NCBI GenBank assembly: GCA_903833055.1 | Contig: CAILDU010000148.1 | Coordinates: forward strand, 1 to 43,942 | Length of the DNA: 43,942 nucleotides | Source of the DNA: an uncultured Verrucomicrobia subdivision 3 bacterium | Lineage (GTDB): Bacteria > Verrucomicrobiota > Verrucomicrobiia > Limisphaerales > UBA11358 | Direction: 5' to 3' | Shown here: piece after piece, positions 22,361 to 32,214 of the stretch | How the letters are laid out: every line of letters begins with the position of its first letter | Numbering within the stretch: the first letter of the stretch is position 1 | Program-made: the position numbers and the translations under genes | Notes under the pieces: generated by a model | The model's input: the letters and a program-made list of their open reading frames with translations, nothing else | Database searches by the model: none | Told to the model about the DNA's origin: nothing

Positions 22361-23386
22361 ATGGCTTTCACAAAATTTTCCGAACAATCGCAGGGCGTTC
22401 AACTGTTGCAACGCTCGCTGGCGCGTGGTCGCCTCGGCCACGCGTATTTGTTCACCGGCCACCAGCTTGAGGAACTCGAAACGCTCGCGCGCACGCTGGC
22501 AAAAACTCTGAACTGCCAGAATCCGGTCAAAACTTCTGGCGTCGCCACCGATTGCTGCGATGAGTGTTTAAACTGCAAAAAAATCGAGAACGATTCGCAC
22601 GCGGACATTCACTGGGCACGCGCGGAATCCAAGTCGCGCATTATTTCCGTTGATCAAACGCGTGAATTGACGCGGGAAATCCAACTCAAACCGACCGAAG
22701 CCGGTTACAAAATCGCCATCATTTCCGGCGCTGACCGACTCAACTCGCAAGCGGCGAATGCGTTTCTCAAAACGCTGGAAGAACCGCCGCCGAAATCCGT
22801 TTTGATTTTGCTCACGACCGAACCTTCACGGATTTTGGAAACCATTTTGTCGCGCTGTTTACGCCTTAATTTCTCCGCTGAAACCGCGCGCAAACTTTCC
22901 GCCGAGCAATCCATCTGGTTGCAACAATTCAGCTCCGCCGCTGCTGGCGAACAGAAAAGTTTATTCAGTCGTTATCGCCTGCTCGATTCATTGTTGCAAC
23001 ATCTTAACACGCTCCGCGCCCGCGTGGATGAAGCATTATCTGCGCGTTCGCCACTGGAAAAATACACCGACGCGGAAAAAGATTTGCGCGAAAAATGGGA
23101 AGAAGAATTGAAAGCCGGTATCGAGGCCGAGTATCGCCGCCAGCGCGCGGAAGTTTTATTGCTGCTGCAATGGTGGTTGCGCGATGTCTGGTTTTTGACG
23201 CTCGCCGCCGGCGAAGAATTGTTGCACCTGCCGCAAATCGCCGGCGCGAATGAAGTCGCTAAACGCATCAGCGCGCGGCAGGCGCAGGAAAATTTGGCGG
23301 TGCTTGAACAAACCCAGCGGCTGCTCCACAGCAACGTGCAGGAAGCGCTCGCGCTCGAAGTTGGCCTGCTGAAATTGCAGCTCTGA
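22361..23386 (+). CDS. holB: DNA polymerase III delta' subunit
   Basis: A clamp-loader AAA+ subunit of about 341 aa. The ORF track begins at 22262, but the first 33 codons do not resemble the family, whereas MAFTKFSEQSQGVQLLQRSL at 22361 is the canonical opening. GRLGHAYLFTGHQ stands in the P-loop region and lacks a proper Walker A Lys, as usual for delta'. CCDECLNCKK is the four-Cys zinc module. ADIHWARAESKSRIISVDQ and AFLKTLEEPPPKSVLILLTT, then ILSRCLRLNF (the SRC arginine-finger motif) follow. The C-terminal third is helical. It is followed 4 bp later by the O-antigen-ligase-like gene. Confidence 0.9.
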   Translation: MAFTKFSEQSQGVQLLQRSLARGRLGHAYLFTGHQLEELETLARTLAKTLNCQNPVKTSGVATDCCDECLNCKKIENDSHADIHWARAESKSRIISVDQTRELTREIQLKPTEAGYKIAIISGADRLNSQAANAFLKTLEEPPPKSVLILLTTEPSRILETILSRCLRLNFSAETARKLSAEQSIWLQQFSSAAAGEQKSLFSRYRLLDSLLQHLNTLRARVDEALSARSPLEKYTDAEKDLREKWEEELKAGIEAEYRRQRAEVLLLLQWWLRDVWFLTLAAGEELLHLPQIAGANEVAKRISARQAQENLAVLEQTQRLLHSNVQEALALEVGLLKLQL

Positions 23387-23390
23387 CGCG

Positions 23391-24767
23391 ATGAAAAATC
23401 TCACCGCGACGAAAATTTACGCGCTCGCGTTCGGACTTTTCCTCGGTCTCTGCATCTGGAAATTCGGCAACCCAGTCATCCTTGACCACAAAATTTCTGC
23501 GCCCACAACGCCGTCGGAATTTCTCAACGAAGCATGGCCGTTGCATTGGGCTAATTGGGTTTTATTGCCGCTCGCAGCTATCGGCGCAATTTTAATTTTT
23601 CAACAAAAGTTTTCGTGGACACACACGAAATGGCTATGGTTATTACCGATTGTGTGGCTCGGCTGGCAATTCATTTCCGCCACGCAAACCGTGGATGCCG
23701 ATTTAACGGCGGCGACGCTCTGGCAGTGTTGCGGCTGCGTGGCTTGTTATTTTTTGGGCGCGCTGATATTTGCGCGTGATAATTTGTGGCGCTGGCTGCT
23801 GCCGGGATTACTGGCGGCATTTGCCTTTTGTCTCGTGCGCAGCATTGATCAGCACCTCTTTGAATTTCCGCAAAACCACCAAATGCTCGTCGAAGGCGAA
23901 CGCAATGGCTGGACAAATTTTCCGCCTGCAACCGTCGCGGAAATGAAAACCAGCGGCGTCATCCTCACCACCAACGGCATGGACGTAGCCAACCCTGCCA
24001 TCCTTGAAAAATTTAAAAAGGGTCGCGTCGCTGGCACGCTTGTTTATCCAAATGCGCTCGCCGGAATCATTTTATTGCTCTGGCCGCTATCACTTGCGCT
24101 CGCGTTTGGCGTCACCAAACAATTGAAGCCGCTTATCCGCTTCGGCGTGGTCGGGCTGACCATTTTTCTCGGTAGCGCGGCTTTTTTCTGGAGCGGATCA
24201 AAACTCGGATGGCTCATCGCCCTCACCATTGTCGGAATTTTTCTGCTGCGGCTCGATTGGCCCAAGAAGATAAAACTGGCAACCGTTGCGTTTGCGCTCG
24301 CCCTCGGCCTCGGAATTTTTGCCGTTCGTTTCCATAATTATTTTTCTGCCGGCGCCACGAGCGTAGGCGCACGGTTTGATTATTGGTGGGCCGCCGTGCA
24401 AACCACCGCCGCCAAACCGGTTTTTGGCTCCGGGCCGGGAACTTTTCAGCGGCCTTACGCCCAGCTCAAATCGCCAGCGGCCGAAATGGCACGGCTCACA
24501 CACAATGATTACTTGGAACAATTTTCCGATTCCGGCGTGATCGGTGGACTAGCTTACACGGCTTGGATTTTACTGGCATTGAGCGCGGTGGGCAAAAGAC
24601 TATGGCGGTGTAGTGACACATTGAGCTTTGCCATCGCCGCCGGACTGTTCGGCTGGTTCGCGCAGAGCTTTGGCGAATTTGGTTTTTACATTCCAGCACT
24701 TGCTTGGACAGCTTTTACGTTATTGGGATGCCTAACCAAGCAAGATGGAATTGAATTAGACAAGTAA
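23391..24767 (+). CDS. O-antigen ligase / polymerase-like membrane protein
   Basis: A 458-aa protein with about 10-12 membrane helices and a large central periplasmic loop (about 160-215, FPQNHQMLVEGERNGWTNF...). The Wzy/WaaL-type signature is present: RVAGTLVYPNALAGIILLLWPL before the loop region, GSKLGWLIAL, and the second loop GSGPGTFQRPYAQLKSPAAE followed by LTHNDYLEQFSDSGVIGGL. These match the 'G.GpGtf' and 'aHNdyL....e.G..G' boxes of the ligase family, which joins or polymerises undecaprenyl-linked glycans at the outer face of the inner membrane. It starts 4 bp after holB and is probably co-transcribed. Confidence 0.88.
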   Translation: MKNLTATKIYALAFGLFLGLCIWKFGNPVILDHKISAPTTPSEFLNEAWPLHWANWVLLPLAAIGAILIFQQKFSWTHTKWLWLLPIVWLGWQFISATQTVDADLTAATLWQCCGCVACYFLGALIFARDNLWRWLLPGLLAAFAFCLVRSIDQHLFEFPQNHQMLVEGERNGWTNFPPATVAEMKTSGVILTTNGMDVANPAILEKFKKGRVAGTLVYPNALAGIILLLWPLSLALAFGVTKQLKPLIRFGVVGLTIFLGSAAFFWSGSKLGWLIALTIVGIFLLRLDWPKKIKLATVAFALALGLGIFAVRFHNYFSAGATSVGARFDYWWAAVQTTAAKPVFGSGPGTFQRPYAQLKSPAAEMARLTHNDYLEQFSDSGVIGGLAYTAWILLALSAVGKRLWRCSDTLSFAIAAGLFGWFAQSFGEFGFYIPALAWTAFTLLGCLTKQDGIELDK

Positions 24768-24792
24768 CAGGTGATTTAATAAGCTATCAACC

Positions 24793-25224
24793 ATGAAAGT
24801 TTTGTTTCTCAATGGCCCAAATTTGAACCTGCTCGGCACACGCGAGCCGGAAATTTATGGCCGCTTAACTTTGGCAGACATTGAAAAACAAGTTCGCACG
24901 CGCGCGGGGGAATTGAAAGTGGAAGTGGATTTTCGACAATCAAATATTGAAGGTGATCTGGTCGGATGGATTCAAGAGGCCAAAGGAAAATTTCAGGCAA
25001 TTGTAATTAATGCTGCAGCTTACACACATACTAGCGTGGCTATACACGATGCCATTTCGGCGGTTGGTGTGCCGACAATTGAAATTCATCTCTCTAACGT
25101 CCATGCCCGCGAAGAATTTCGCCATAAATCTTTGATTGCGTCCGTTTGCCGAGGACAAATTTGTGGATTCGGAGTTAAATCCTATATTTTAGGACTTGAA
25201 GCGTGCGTTTACGTTACCGAATAA
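24793..25224 (+). CDS. aroQ: 3-dehydroquinate dehydratase, type II
   Basis: A 143-aa enzyme of the shikimate pathway, the usual size for type [20 protein letters not shown] (catalytic Tyr and Arg on the flexible lid), [32 protein letters not shown] (Asn and Thr) and [17 protein letters not shown] (catalytic His) are all in place. The aroQ-accB-accC order seen here is a widely conserved linkage. The DNA is somewhat AT-richer than the preceding genes. A 189-bp AT-rich gap (25225-25413) before accB probably contains the acc promoter, though I see no clear -35/-10 pair. Confidence 0.97.
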   Translation: MKVLFLNGPNLNLLGTREPEIYGRLTLADIEKQVRTRAGELKVEVDFRQSNIEGDLVGWIQEAKGKFQAIVINAAAYTHTSVAIHDAISAVGVPTIEIHLSNVHAREEFRHKSLIASVCRGQICGFGVKSYILGLEACVYVTE

Positions 25225-25413
25225 AAATAGAGCGATTTTTTCGATAATACATGCCTTTTATTATTTTAAAATTCAGGCTTGACCTTCTCGCAGTAAGAAA
25301 TACACTCTTCAAAGTATCGTTTTTGTGTTCAGCAGAGCCTTTAATTGACCGCTGATTTTTGGCATAAAAACTATATTTTTACACTTTATAAAACACTTTA
25401 ACGAAAACGCATC

Positions 25414-25878
25414 GTGGAACTCAAAGATATAAAAGCCATCATTGATTTGATGAAGAAAAACTCCATCACGGAGTTCGAACTGGAAGAAAAAGATTCAAAG
25501 CTCCGCCTGAAACGTGGCTTAAATGGATCTTCGCCCGCAGTTCAAAGCGACGATTCATTTCAGATGATTCCGGTGCCGGTTACATCTCCAGCTTCTCCCA
25601 CAGCTGCGGCGGCAGCACCAGTTACAGTGAATTCTGGTGAAATTGACATCAAATCACCGATGATTGGAACTTTTTATCGTTCACCTTCGCCGGAATCAGC
25701 TTCTTATGCGGAAGTTGGTGCCGAGGTGAATGCCGACACGGTTGTTGCCATTATTGAAGCAATGAAGGTAATGAACGAAATTAAGGCCGAGGTTAAGGGT
25801 GTTATCACTCAAATTCTGGTTGAAAATGGCAAACCAGTTGAATTTGGCCAGCCAATGTTCAAAGTTCGTCCGACTTAA
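25414..25878 (+). CDS. accB: acetyl-CoA carboxylase biotin carboxyl carrier protein
   Basis: A 154-aa BCCP with GTG start. The N-terminal helical part ([20 protein letters not shown]) leads to a flexible Ala/Pro/Ser linker (about 38-75). The biotinyl domain contains [17 protein letters not shown] and [17 protein letters not shown] with biotinylated K118; Val replaces the more usual Leu in EAMKLMN. It carries carboxybiotin between AccC and the transcarboxylase in fatty-acid synthesis. accC starts 23 bp downstream. Confidence 0.96.
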   Translation: MELKDIKAIIDLMKKNSITEFELEEKDSKLRLKRGLNGSSPAVQSDDSFQMIPVPVTSPASPTAAAAAPVTVNSGEIDIKSPMIGTFYRSPSPESASYAEVGAEVNADTVVAIIEAMKVMNEIKAEVKGVITQILVENGKPVEFGQPMFKVRPT

Positions 25879-25901
25879 ACGGTTTTTCAACCGCACTTAT
25901 C

Positions 25902-27284
25902 ATGTTCGAAAAAGTATTGGTCGCCAATCGCGGGGAAATTGCCGTCCGCATCATTCGCGCGTGCAAGGAAATGAACATCCGCACGGTCGCGGTGTATTCC
26001 GAAGTGGACGCGAATTCGATGCACGTTCAGATGGCGGACGAGGCGATTTGTATCGGTAAGGCGGCTTCTTCGGAAAGCTATTTGCGGATTGATCGTATTA
26101 TCAGCGCGGCGGAAATTGCTGACGTGGATGCGATTCATCCGGGCTATGGATTTTTATCGGAAAACGCGCACTTTGCGGAAGTTTGCGAAAGTTGCAACAT
26201 TCGTTTTATTGGACCGAGTCCGCGTGCGATGAGTGCGCTGGAAGATAAAGCGGTCAGTCGCGCCCTCGCCAAAAAAGCGGGCGTGGAAGTTCCGCCCGGT
26301 TCCGAAGGCACGGTTGACAACGAGAAAGACGCGTTGGCTATTGCCAAAAAAATCGGTTATCCGGTGATGGTGAAAGCCGTCGCGGGCGGCGGCGGGCGCG
26401 GAATGCGTATCGCTCACAATGACATTTCGTTGGTCAAGGGTTACCACACAGCGCGTTCCGAGGCGGAAAAATGTTTCGGCAATTCCGCCGTTTACATTGA
26501 AAAATTCATCGAGAACCCGCATCACATTGAGATTCAAATTCTCGGTGACACGAAGGGGAAAATCATCCACCTCGGCGAGCGCGACTGTTCGGTGCAGCGT
26601 CGCAATCAGAAGTTGATTGAGGAATCGCCGTCACCGTTACTGGAATATAAATTTAAGAAGTTGCGGGATAAAATTGGTAAGGCGGCCATCCGCATTGCCG
26701 AGGCGGCGCGTTACACGAATGCCGGCACGGTGGAATTCATCGTGGATGACAACGGCAATTTCTATTTTCTCGAAGTCAACAAGCGCATTCAAGTTGAACA
26801 TCCGGTCACGGAAGAAGTCACGGGCATTGACCTCGTGCGCGCGCAAATTGAAATCGCGATGGGCGAACCGCTCCGTTACTCGCAGAGCGACATCGTGATG
26901 AAAGGTCACGCCATTGAGTGCCGCATCAATGCGGAAGATCCTTTCAATGATTTTCGCCCCAGCCCTGGTCGCATCGAGATGTATTATCAGCCAGGCGGAC
27001 GGGAAGTGCGCGTGGACACGCACGCCTACGCGGGCTACACGATTCCGCCGACTTACGACTCGATGATCGGCAAGCTCATTGTGCGCGGTAAAGATCGCCG
27101 CGACGCGATTGACCGCATGAACCGCGCGTTGAACGAGTTTATGATTACCGGCGTGAAAACGACGATTTCATTTCAGCAAGCCATCATGCAGGATCCGAAT
27201 TTCCGACGCGGTGTGTATTCAACAAACTTTGTCGAACAACTGCTCGGCGGCGCGCGGCGCGAATTGATTGAGGAAAAAACCTGA
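25902..27284 (+). CDS. accC: acetyl-CoA carboxylase, biotin carboxylase subunit
   Basis: A 460-aa ATP-grasp enzyme. The N-terminal domain starts [20 protein letters not shown] and includes [11 protein letters not shown]. The ATP-grasp has [46 protein letters not shown], and the metal/bicarbonate part [20 protein letters not shown]. The C-terminal domain includes [13 protein letters not shown] and [12 protein letters not shown]. The length is a little over the Escherichia enzyme, from a short C-terminal tail. It is co-transcribed with accB. It uses ATP and bicarbonate to carboxylate biotin on AccB. Confidence 0.97.
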   Translation: MFEKVLVANRGEIAVRIIRACKEMNIRTVAVYSEVDANSMHVQMADEAICIGKAASSESYLRIDRIISAAEIADVDAIHPGYGFLSENAHFAEVCESCNIRFIGPSPRAMSALEDKAVSRALAKKAGVEVPPGSEGTVDNEKDALAIAKKIGYPVMVKAVAGGGGRGMRIAHNDISLVKGYHTARSEAEKCFGNSAVYIEKFIENPHHIEIQILGDTKGKIIHLGERDCSVQRRNQKLIEESPSPLLEYKFKKLRDKIGKAAIRIAEAARYTNAGTVEFIVDDNGNFYFLEVNKRIQVEHPVTEEVTGIDLVRAQIEIAMGEPLRYSQSDIVMKGHAIECRINAEDPFNDFRPSPGRIEMYYQPGGREVRVDTHAYAGYTIPPTYDSMIGKLIVRGKDRRDAIDRMNRALNEFMITGVKTTISFQQAIMQDPNFRRGVYSTNFVEQLLGGARRELIEEKT

Positions 27285-27336
27285 TTCAATTACGTCCCAT
27301 TCGCCGGCTGGCCGATTTTTTGTTTTAGAATTAAAT

Positions 27337-27364
27337 TTGACAGCACCCCTGCCCCGCTTATCTT
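27337..27364 (+). promoter_or_regulatory. sigma70-type promoter for the Pro/Ala-rich gene and trxA
   Basis: TTGACA, 16-bp spacer, TATCTT. The predicted start would fall only about 8 nt before the ATG at 27379, and no Shine-Dalgarno is visible, so the transcript may be nearly leaderless. Confidence 0.5.
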
Positions 27365-27378
27365 GAGCCTCAAACATT

Positions 27379-27888
27379 ATGGCTGACATTCCTCCGATTA
27401 ATCCCGTCCCCACGTCCGGACCAACCGGCGCAGTGACACCGCCTAAAAATGAAACTGGCGCGGTGCTGCCGCCGAAAAAAGAAACTGGCAAAGTTCAACC
27501 TAAAAAGGAAACCGTCCGCATCAATCTGCCGCCCAAGCCGACCGCCGCGCCGACCATCAAACTACCGACGCTGCCGCCCGGTGGACCGACCGGCGCGCCC
27601 AGTCCCGTGTCTGCAAACGCGCCTGCGCCTGCCGCACCTACGCCCGCTTTAAGGACTGCCGCCGCGCCCGCCGCTGCTGCTGCTGCACCCACCAAAGGAG
27701 CCGCACCCGTTGCTGCCGCACAAAAAGGCGCACCGATTCAACGCGCCGCCGCACCCATCGTGCCGTCCATCAAGACGGTTGATAAGGTTTTGATTTTCTC
27801 TGCTTGCGTCGCCAGCCTGGCTGCTATTGGCGGTGTGACGTGGGTATTTCTCACTTTGAAAAACGTCGTTGAAAATTTCTCCAGCTAA
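27379..27888 (+). CDS. Pro/Ala/Lys-rich protein with C-terminal membrane helix
   Basis: A 169-aa low-complexity protein. An N-terminal semi-repeat (GAVTPPKNETGAVLPPKKET then GKVQPKKETVRINLPPKP) is followed by a Pro/Ala/Gly stretch (about 60-125). One hydrophobic segment near the C-terminus (KVLIFSACVASLAAIGGVTWVFLTL) anchors a tail-in topology with a long cytoplasmic tether. Such proteins are frequent in this phylum and of unknown function. The gene ends 6 bp before trxA, so the two share a transcript. Confidence 0.75.
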   Translation: MADIPPINPVPTSGPTGAVTPPKNETGAVLPPKKETGKVQPKKETVRINLPPKPTAAPTIKLPTLPPGGPTGAPSPVSANAPAPAAPTPALRTAAAPAAAAAAPTKGAAPVAAAQKGAPIQRAAAPIVPSIKTVDKVLIFSACVASLAAIGGVTWVFLTLKNVVENFSS

Positions 27889-27894
27889 TAAATT

Positions 27895-28227
27895 ATGGCC
27901 TCACCTCTAATCGTCACCCTCACACAGGATAATTTTGAAACCGAAGCGCTGAAATCCGCCACGCCCGTGCTTGTGGATTTCTGGGCCGAATGGTGTGGCC
28001 CGTGCAAGATGATTGCGCCCGTGCTCGACGAACTTGCCACGGAATTTCAAGGCAAAGTCAAAATCGGCAAGGTCAACATTGATGAACATCAAGGCCTCGC
28101 CGCGCAGTTTGGCGTGCGCGCAATTCCAACTTTGCTCGTCATCAAAAACGGCCAAGTCGCCGAACAAATGGTCGGGGCCAAAAGCAAACGCGACTTGAAG
28201 GCCAGCCTCGACAAAGCGATTGCTTAA
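27895..28227 (+). CDS. trxA: thioredoxin
   Basis: A 110-aa cytoplasmic thioredoxin of standard length. [20 protein letters not shown] holds the redox pair C34/C37 in WCGPC. The buried Asp equivalent lies in PVLVDFW, and the cis-Pro is in [14 protein letters not shown]-terminal helix [10 protein letters not shown]. It reduces protein disulfides for enzymes such as ribonucleotide reductase. It is followed by a strong terminator. Confidence 0.97.
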   Translation: MASPLIVTLTQDNFETEALKSATPVLVDFWAEWCGPCKMIAPVLDELATEFQGKVKIGKVNIDEHQGLAAQFGVRAIPTLLVIKNGQVAEQMVGAKSKRDLKASLDKAIA

Positions 28228-28240
28228 ATAATTTCGACGC

Positions 28241-28280
28241 AAAACGGCAAGGCGGATTTTCCCGCTTTGCCGTTTTTCTT
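28241..28280. terminator. intrinsic terminator after trxA
   Basis: AAAACGGCAAGGCGG pairs with CCGCTTTGCCGTTTT (one G-U), followed by a T-rich tract; the A-run on the other side makes it work in both directions. It closes the trxA transcript. Confidence 0.85.
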
Positions 28281-28299
28281 TTTCCGCTAATTTAACCTT

Positions 28300-29448
28300 A
28301 TGACTTTGTCTGAAATTCTTTCCAACGAAGAACTGCGCCAGCACGAATTTCCCGTTGCGAAAAATAAAATTTTCCTCGGCCACGCCGGCGTCTGTCCGCT
28401 TCCGCGCCGCGTCGCGCAGGCGATGATTGACTGCGCCAACGGCGCCACGCTTGGCGATCAAGAAGCCTTCGTCATGCACAAAATTGCCGAAACGCGCAAG
28501 GCTGGTGCAAAATTATTGAACTGCGAGCCGGACGAAGTTTCGCTCGTCGGCCCAACTTCGCTTGCGTTGAGCCTCGTTGCGGCTGGATTAAAATTTCGCA
28601 AAGGCGACAACATCCTGATTTATCACGACGATTATCCGTCCAATGTTTATCCGTGGCTCGCGCTCGCCGACCAAGGCGTGAAAGTCCGCCTCCTCAACAC
28701 GCGTGGCCTCGGCATCATCCGCGCGATTGACGTGATGGGTCAGGTGGACGAAAACACGCGCCTCGTCGCACTCGCCTCGAATCATTTCATCAGCGGCTAC
28801 CGGCTCGACCGTAATGCGGTCGGAAAATTCCTGCGTGAACGCGGAATTTTATTTTGCCTCGACGCGATTCAAACGCTCGGCGCATTTCCAACGACGGTGG
28901 AGAATGTGGATTTTCTCGCCGCCGATTCGCACAAATGGCTGCTCGGCCCGTGCGGCGCAGGTTTGCTTTACGTCAAAAAGGATTTGCAGGAAAAATTAAA
29001 TCCGCCCATTTACGGCTGGCACAATGTTCGCAACCCAAATTTTGTCGCGCAGGCAAAAATTGAATTCCGTAGCGGCGCGGCGAAGTTTGAAGCGGGCACG
29101 CACAATTTAATCGGCCTTGTCGGTTTGCTGGCAGCGATGGAATTGGCGCTGGAACTCGGTGTGGAAAATATCGCCTCCGAATTATTACGCAAACGCGCGT
29201 GGCTTGTTCCCGCATTGCAGGCCAAGGGTTTTGTCGTGTTGAACGCCGAACCAAAAGCCGAAAACGCCAGCGGCATTACGACTTTTTTCACGCAGGGAAA
29301 AGACCTCGCGCCGCTGCACCAAAAATTAGCCGACGCCGGTGTCATCGCGTCATTACGCACCGACCGTAAGGGACAAAATTATATCCGCCTCTCGCCACAC
29401 TTTTACACCACCGACGCCGAATTGCAGCGCGTCGTAGAACTGCTTTAA
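28300..29448 (+). CDS. class V aminotransferase (cysteine desulfurase / kynureninase-like fold)
   Basis: A 382-aa PLP enzyme. NKIFLGHAGVCPLPRRVAQAM is the N-terminal 'yLnhag.gp.p..v..a' motif. VGPTSLALSLVAAGL binds the phosphate. VALASNHFISGYRLD and FCLDAIQTLGAFP hold the PLP-contacting His and Asp. AADSHKWLLGPCGAGLLYV has the Schiff-base Lys. No Cys loop of a canonical IscS/SufS is evident near the C-terminus, so the substrate is undetermined. Its TAA overlaps the stop of convergent opgH by 4 bases. Confidence 0.9.
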   Translation: MTLSEILSNEELRQHEFPVAKNKIFLGHAGVCPLPRRVAQAMIDCANGATLGDQEAFVMHKIAETRKAGAKLLNCEPDEVSLVGPTSLALSLVAAGLKFRKGDNILIYHDDYPSNVYPWLALADQGVKVRLLNTRGLGIIRAIDVMGQVDENTRLVALASNHFISGYRLDRNAVGKFLRERGILFCLDAIQTLGAFPTTVENVDFLAADSHKWLLGPCGAGLLYVKKDLQEKLNPPIYGWHNVRNPNFVAQAKIEFRSGAAKFEAGTHNLIGLVGLLAAMELALELGVENIASELLRKRAWLVPALQAKGFVVLNAEPKAENASGITTFFTQGKDLAPLHQKLADAGVIASLRTDRKGQNYIRLSPHFYTTDAELQRVVELL

Positions 29449-31598
29449 TTTTCCCGGTGACTGAATTCGCGAATCATCGCGCGCCACCACGGCGCGAGCT
29501 TTTCTTCAGGCCGCAGCCACGCTTGTTGATGCAGCCAAACCATCACACGCTGGTCGGCCATCACGGTCATGCGCTCGGACGAGTTTAATTTTTCCGGGCC
29601 ACCCGACAAAAGTTTTTCGCCAAGTTCCCGCGCCGCATCCGTGCCCGCGCCGATTTTGGTGAAGTGTTCCGCATACACTGGATTCAATTGCTTCTCGCGC
29701 AGCAGCGTGACGTGAATCGCATTCACATACGGGTCGAGCACGGCGGCGGCGAGTCCGGCGTGGACGTGGCAGCGTGGCGAATTATCTTCCGTCAGCTCGT
29801 GGATTTTCATCCGCGAACGCAGCGAAACAAGTTCCATCGGCGGCGCAGTTTCTTCCGGCGTTAAAAATAATCCGGCGCTTTTGGCGCGCGTGCCGAGGCT
29901 GCGGCGGCTCGTCAGCACGCTCAATGGAATTGAGAAAACCATGCCCGCCAGCACCGGCGTGAACCACCAGAAAAGTCCCGGATCCAGTTCCAAAGTGAAA
30001 CAGCCCCACGCGAGGCCGATGAGCGTGTGACCCCAATGACGTTGCACGGCGTAAAGCCAGTCCGTGCCGTCGGCAGTGCGACTTTGCGTCGTCCAGCCGA
30101 CGCTGATGCCGGCGATGTTGGTGATGACAAACCGCGTGTGCCAGAGCATGAGCAGCGGCGCGTGCAGCGTGGAAAAAATGGTTTCGCAGATGACGCCGCC
30201 GGTGGCGTTGAGCAATCCGCCGAACTGTTTGCGGCGCGGCCAGTCGTTCGCGAGATCAATGAGCGAGAGAAATTTCGGCAACATGATTACCGCCATGCAA
30301 ATGATGAAAACCAGCGATGCGTGCGCCGTGCCGCTCCAATTTTTGAGATACGGATTGAACGACTGCACGGTGATGTCCGACAGACCGGTCAGTTTTTGAA
30401 CGCAATAAATCCATTCAAACGTAATTAGAAACGCAAGCCAAAGCGGACTCGCGACGTAACCAAAAATTCCCAGAATCAAGTGCATCCGGCTCACGCCGCG
30501 CAAGCCTTTCGCAAACAGCACGAGGCCGTGTTGCAAATTTCCCTGACACCAGCGGCGTTCGCGCTGGGCGTTTTCGATCAATGCCTGCGGGGCTTCTTCG
30601 TAGCTGCCTTCCAAATCGTAGGCGAGCCAGACGGCCCAATTTTCGCGCAGCATCAGCGCGGCTTCGACAAAATCGTGCGAGAGAATTTGTCCGCCGAAAG
30701 GTTTGCGTCCGGGCAGCGACGGCAGGTCGCAAAACTGCATGAACGGTTCGGTGCGGATGATGGCGTTGTGGCCCCAATAATTTCCAAAATCGAGCGCCCA
30801 ATAATTCAGGCCGGAAATAAATACCGGCGCGTAGAGGCGATTCGCAAATTGCTGGATGCGGCCAAATAAACTTTCTGCATTTACGAGTGCTGGCACGGTT
30901 TGAATCAAGCCAGTGGTCGGATGCGCCTCCATCAATTTCACCAAGTCCACCAAGGTTTCGCCGCGCATCACGCTGTCGGCGTCGCAGCAGATGAAGTAGC
31001 GATAGCGCATGCCCCAAGTGTTGAGGAAGTCGCGGACGTTGCCGCTCTTGCGCGCTTCGTTGAACAAACGGCGGCGATAATAAATTTTTCCGAGCGCGTC
31101 GAGATCGCGCACGAGTTCCGACCAACGCGCTTCTTCCTCAACCCAGCGGTCAGGATTGGTCGAGTCGCTTAAAATAAAAAAATCGAATTGAGCAAGCTGG
31201 CCGGTGCGTTCGAGCGATTCGTAAGTCGCGCGCAAACCTTCGAGCACGCGCACGGAATCTTCATTGTAAATCGGAAAAATAATGGCGGTGCTTGTGCCAC
31301 TGATATTTTGTTCCTTGAAAGGTTTTAGCGCGGTGATACGGCGATTCGTGCCGAACGTGCGGATGAAAAATCCATACACGCCGTGCATGCAGCCGATGGC
31401 GGTGAGCAAAAATAAAATGATGAACAGAACGAGCAGCACGGTGCGCGAGGCGCTCCAGCCGGTGCGCCAAAGCAAATCGGCGAAGAGCATCGAGACGAAA
31501 CCAGTAAGCAGCACCGCCGAGGAGAAAAATAAAAACAGCCGCCAGCCGCGCCGAAGTCGCGGCGGAGTTACAGCGGTAATGTTCGGTGCGTCAGCCAT
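29445..31598 (-). CDS. opgH: periplasmic glucan glucosyltransferase, OpgH/MdoH-like
   Basis: A 717-aa inner-membrane family-2 glucosyltransferase. Two membrane helices precede the cytoplasmic GT domain: AIIFPIYNEDSVRVLEGLRA, FFILSDSTNPD, RKSGNVRDFLNTWG, FICCDADSVMRGET (DxD-like), then ILSHDFVEAALMLRENWAVW and QRERRWCQGNLQH, the (Q/R)xxRW processivity motif. Several further membrane helices follow. It is shorter than Escherichia OpgH (about 850 aa), mainly at the N-terminus; that cytoplasmic extension is absent here. It uses UDP-glucose to make the beta-1,2 glucan backbone. One base separates it from the upstream small gene, so translation is coupled. Confidence 0.93.
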   Translation of the reverse strand: MADAPNITAVTPPRLRRGWRLFLFFSSAVLLTGFVSMLFADLLWRTGWSASRTVLLVLFIILFLLTAIGCMHGVYGFFIRTFGTNRRITALKPFKEQNISGTSTAIIFPIYNEDSVRVLEGLRATYESLERTGQLAQFDFFILSDSTNPDRWVEEEARWSELVRDLDALGKIYYRRRLFNEARKSGNVRDFLNTWGMRYRYFICCDADSVMRGETLVDLVKLMEAHPTTGLIQTVPALVNAESLFGRIQQFANRLYAPVFISGLNYWALDFGNYWGHNAIIRTEPFMQFCDLPSLPGRKPFGGQILSHDFVEAALMLRENWAVWLAYDLEGSYEEAPQALIENAQRERRWCQGNLQHGLVLFAKGLRGVSRMHLILGIFGYVASPLWLAFLITFEWIYCVQKLTGLSDITVQSFNPYLKNWSGTAHASLVFIICMAVIMLPKFLSLIDLANDWPRRKQFGGLLNATGGVICETIFSTLHAPLLMLWHTRFVITNIAGISVGWTTQSRTADGTDWLYAVQRHWGHTLIGLAWGCFTLELDPGLFWWFTPVLAGMVFSIPLSVLTSRRSLGTRAKSAGLFLTPEETAPPMELVSLRSRMKIHELTEDNSPRCHVHAGLAAAVLDPYVNAIHVTLLREKQLNPVYAEHFTKIGAGTDAARELGEKLLSGGPEKLNSSERMTVMADQRVMVWLHQQAWLRPEEKLAPWWRAMIREFSHREN

Positions 31599-31599
31599 T

Positions 31600-32214
31600 T
31601 TAGTCGAACCATGATTTCACCTGCTCGAAGCCGCCGTGCGTGAGCCAGAAAACGGCGATGAGCAGCAGCGCAAAAAATCCCCACGCGAGCGCCATGCGGA
31701 CGTAAGGCAGTTTTCCAAAATTTGAAAGCGTCGTGAACGGGCCGAGGTCGAGCGGGCGCGGCGTCATTTTTGACAATTGAAAATCCGGGCCGGCGCGGAA
31801 GAAACTTTCGCGCATGGACTCGACGAATTCCTGCGGCCACGGACCGGGGCGGAGAAATTGATCCTGCCATTTGCCCGGCATATCCGCGAGCAGGAGCGCG
31901 AGACGTCCGCGCGTGGAAAGCGTTTGTTCACTGCCGATCGGCGAGGTTTGCAACACTTCGCCAAACCAGTCGGTGACGATGCGATCCATTTCTTCGGCGG
32001 CGATTTCGGTGGCGCTGCGCCGCGGTTCGGCGGGTGCGCGGCGCTGGGCGCGTTCGAGCACGCGCAGGACGAGCTGGCCGAGCAGCGGCTTGTTGCGGAT
32101 GCGCAGCGCGTGAAAATAATTTTCCACCTTCACATACGCCGCGTTCCATTCCTCCAGCGAGCGTCCGGCGATTTCGCCGGAAACATCCGGCAGAATTTTC
32201 AGGGCGGGCTCCAT
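31600..32214 (-). CDS. small membrane protein between opgG and opgH
   Basis: A 204-aa protein. About 165 charged, helical residues (NAAYVKVENYFHALRIRNKP then LLGQLVLRVLERAQRRAP) lead to one C-terminal membrane helix (VRMALAWGFFALLLIAVFWLTHGG). Its start overlaps opgG by 16 bp and its stop is one base from opgH, so it is locked into the operon. No family is recognised. The missing cytoplasmic N-terminal extension of OpgH makes it tempting to see this protein as a detached functional equivalent, but sequence similarity is not evident by eye. Confidence 0.75.
   Translation of the reverse strand: MEPALKILPDVSGEIAGRSLEEWNAAYVKVENYFHALRIRNKPLLGQLVLRVLERAQRRAPAEPRRSATEIAAEEMDRIVTDWFGEVLQTSPIGSEQTLSTRGRLALLLADMPGKWQDQFLRPGPWPQEFVESMRESFFRAGPDFQLSKMTPRPLDLGPFTTLSNFGKLPYVRMALAWGFFALLLIAVFWLTHGGFEQVKSWFD

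Noticed and set aside
27300-27330. Possible terminator after accC (CCGGCTGGCCG then T-run)
   Set aside because: The stem would have only 3 pairs around a usable loop.
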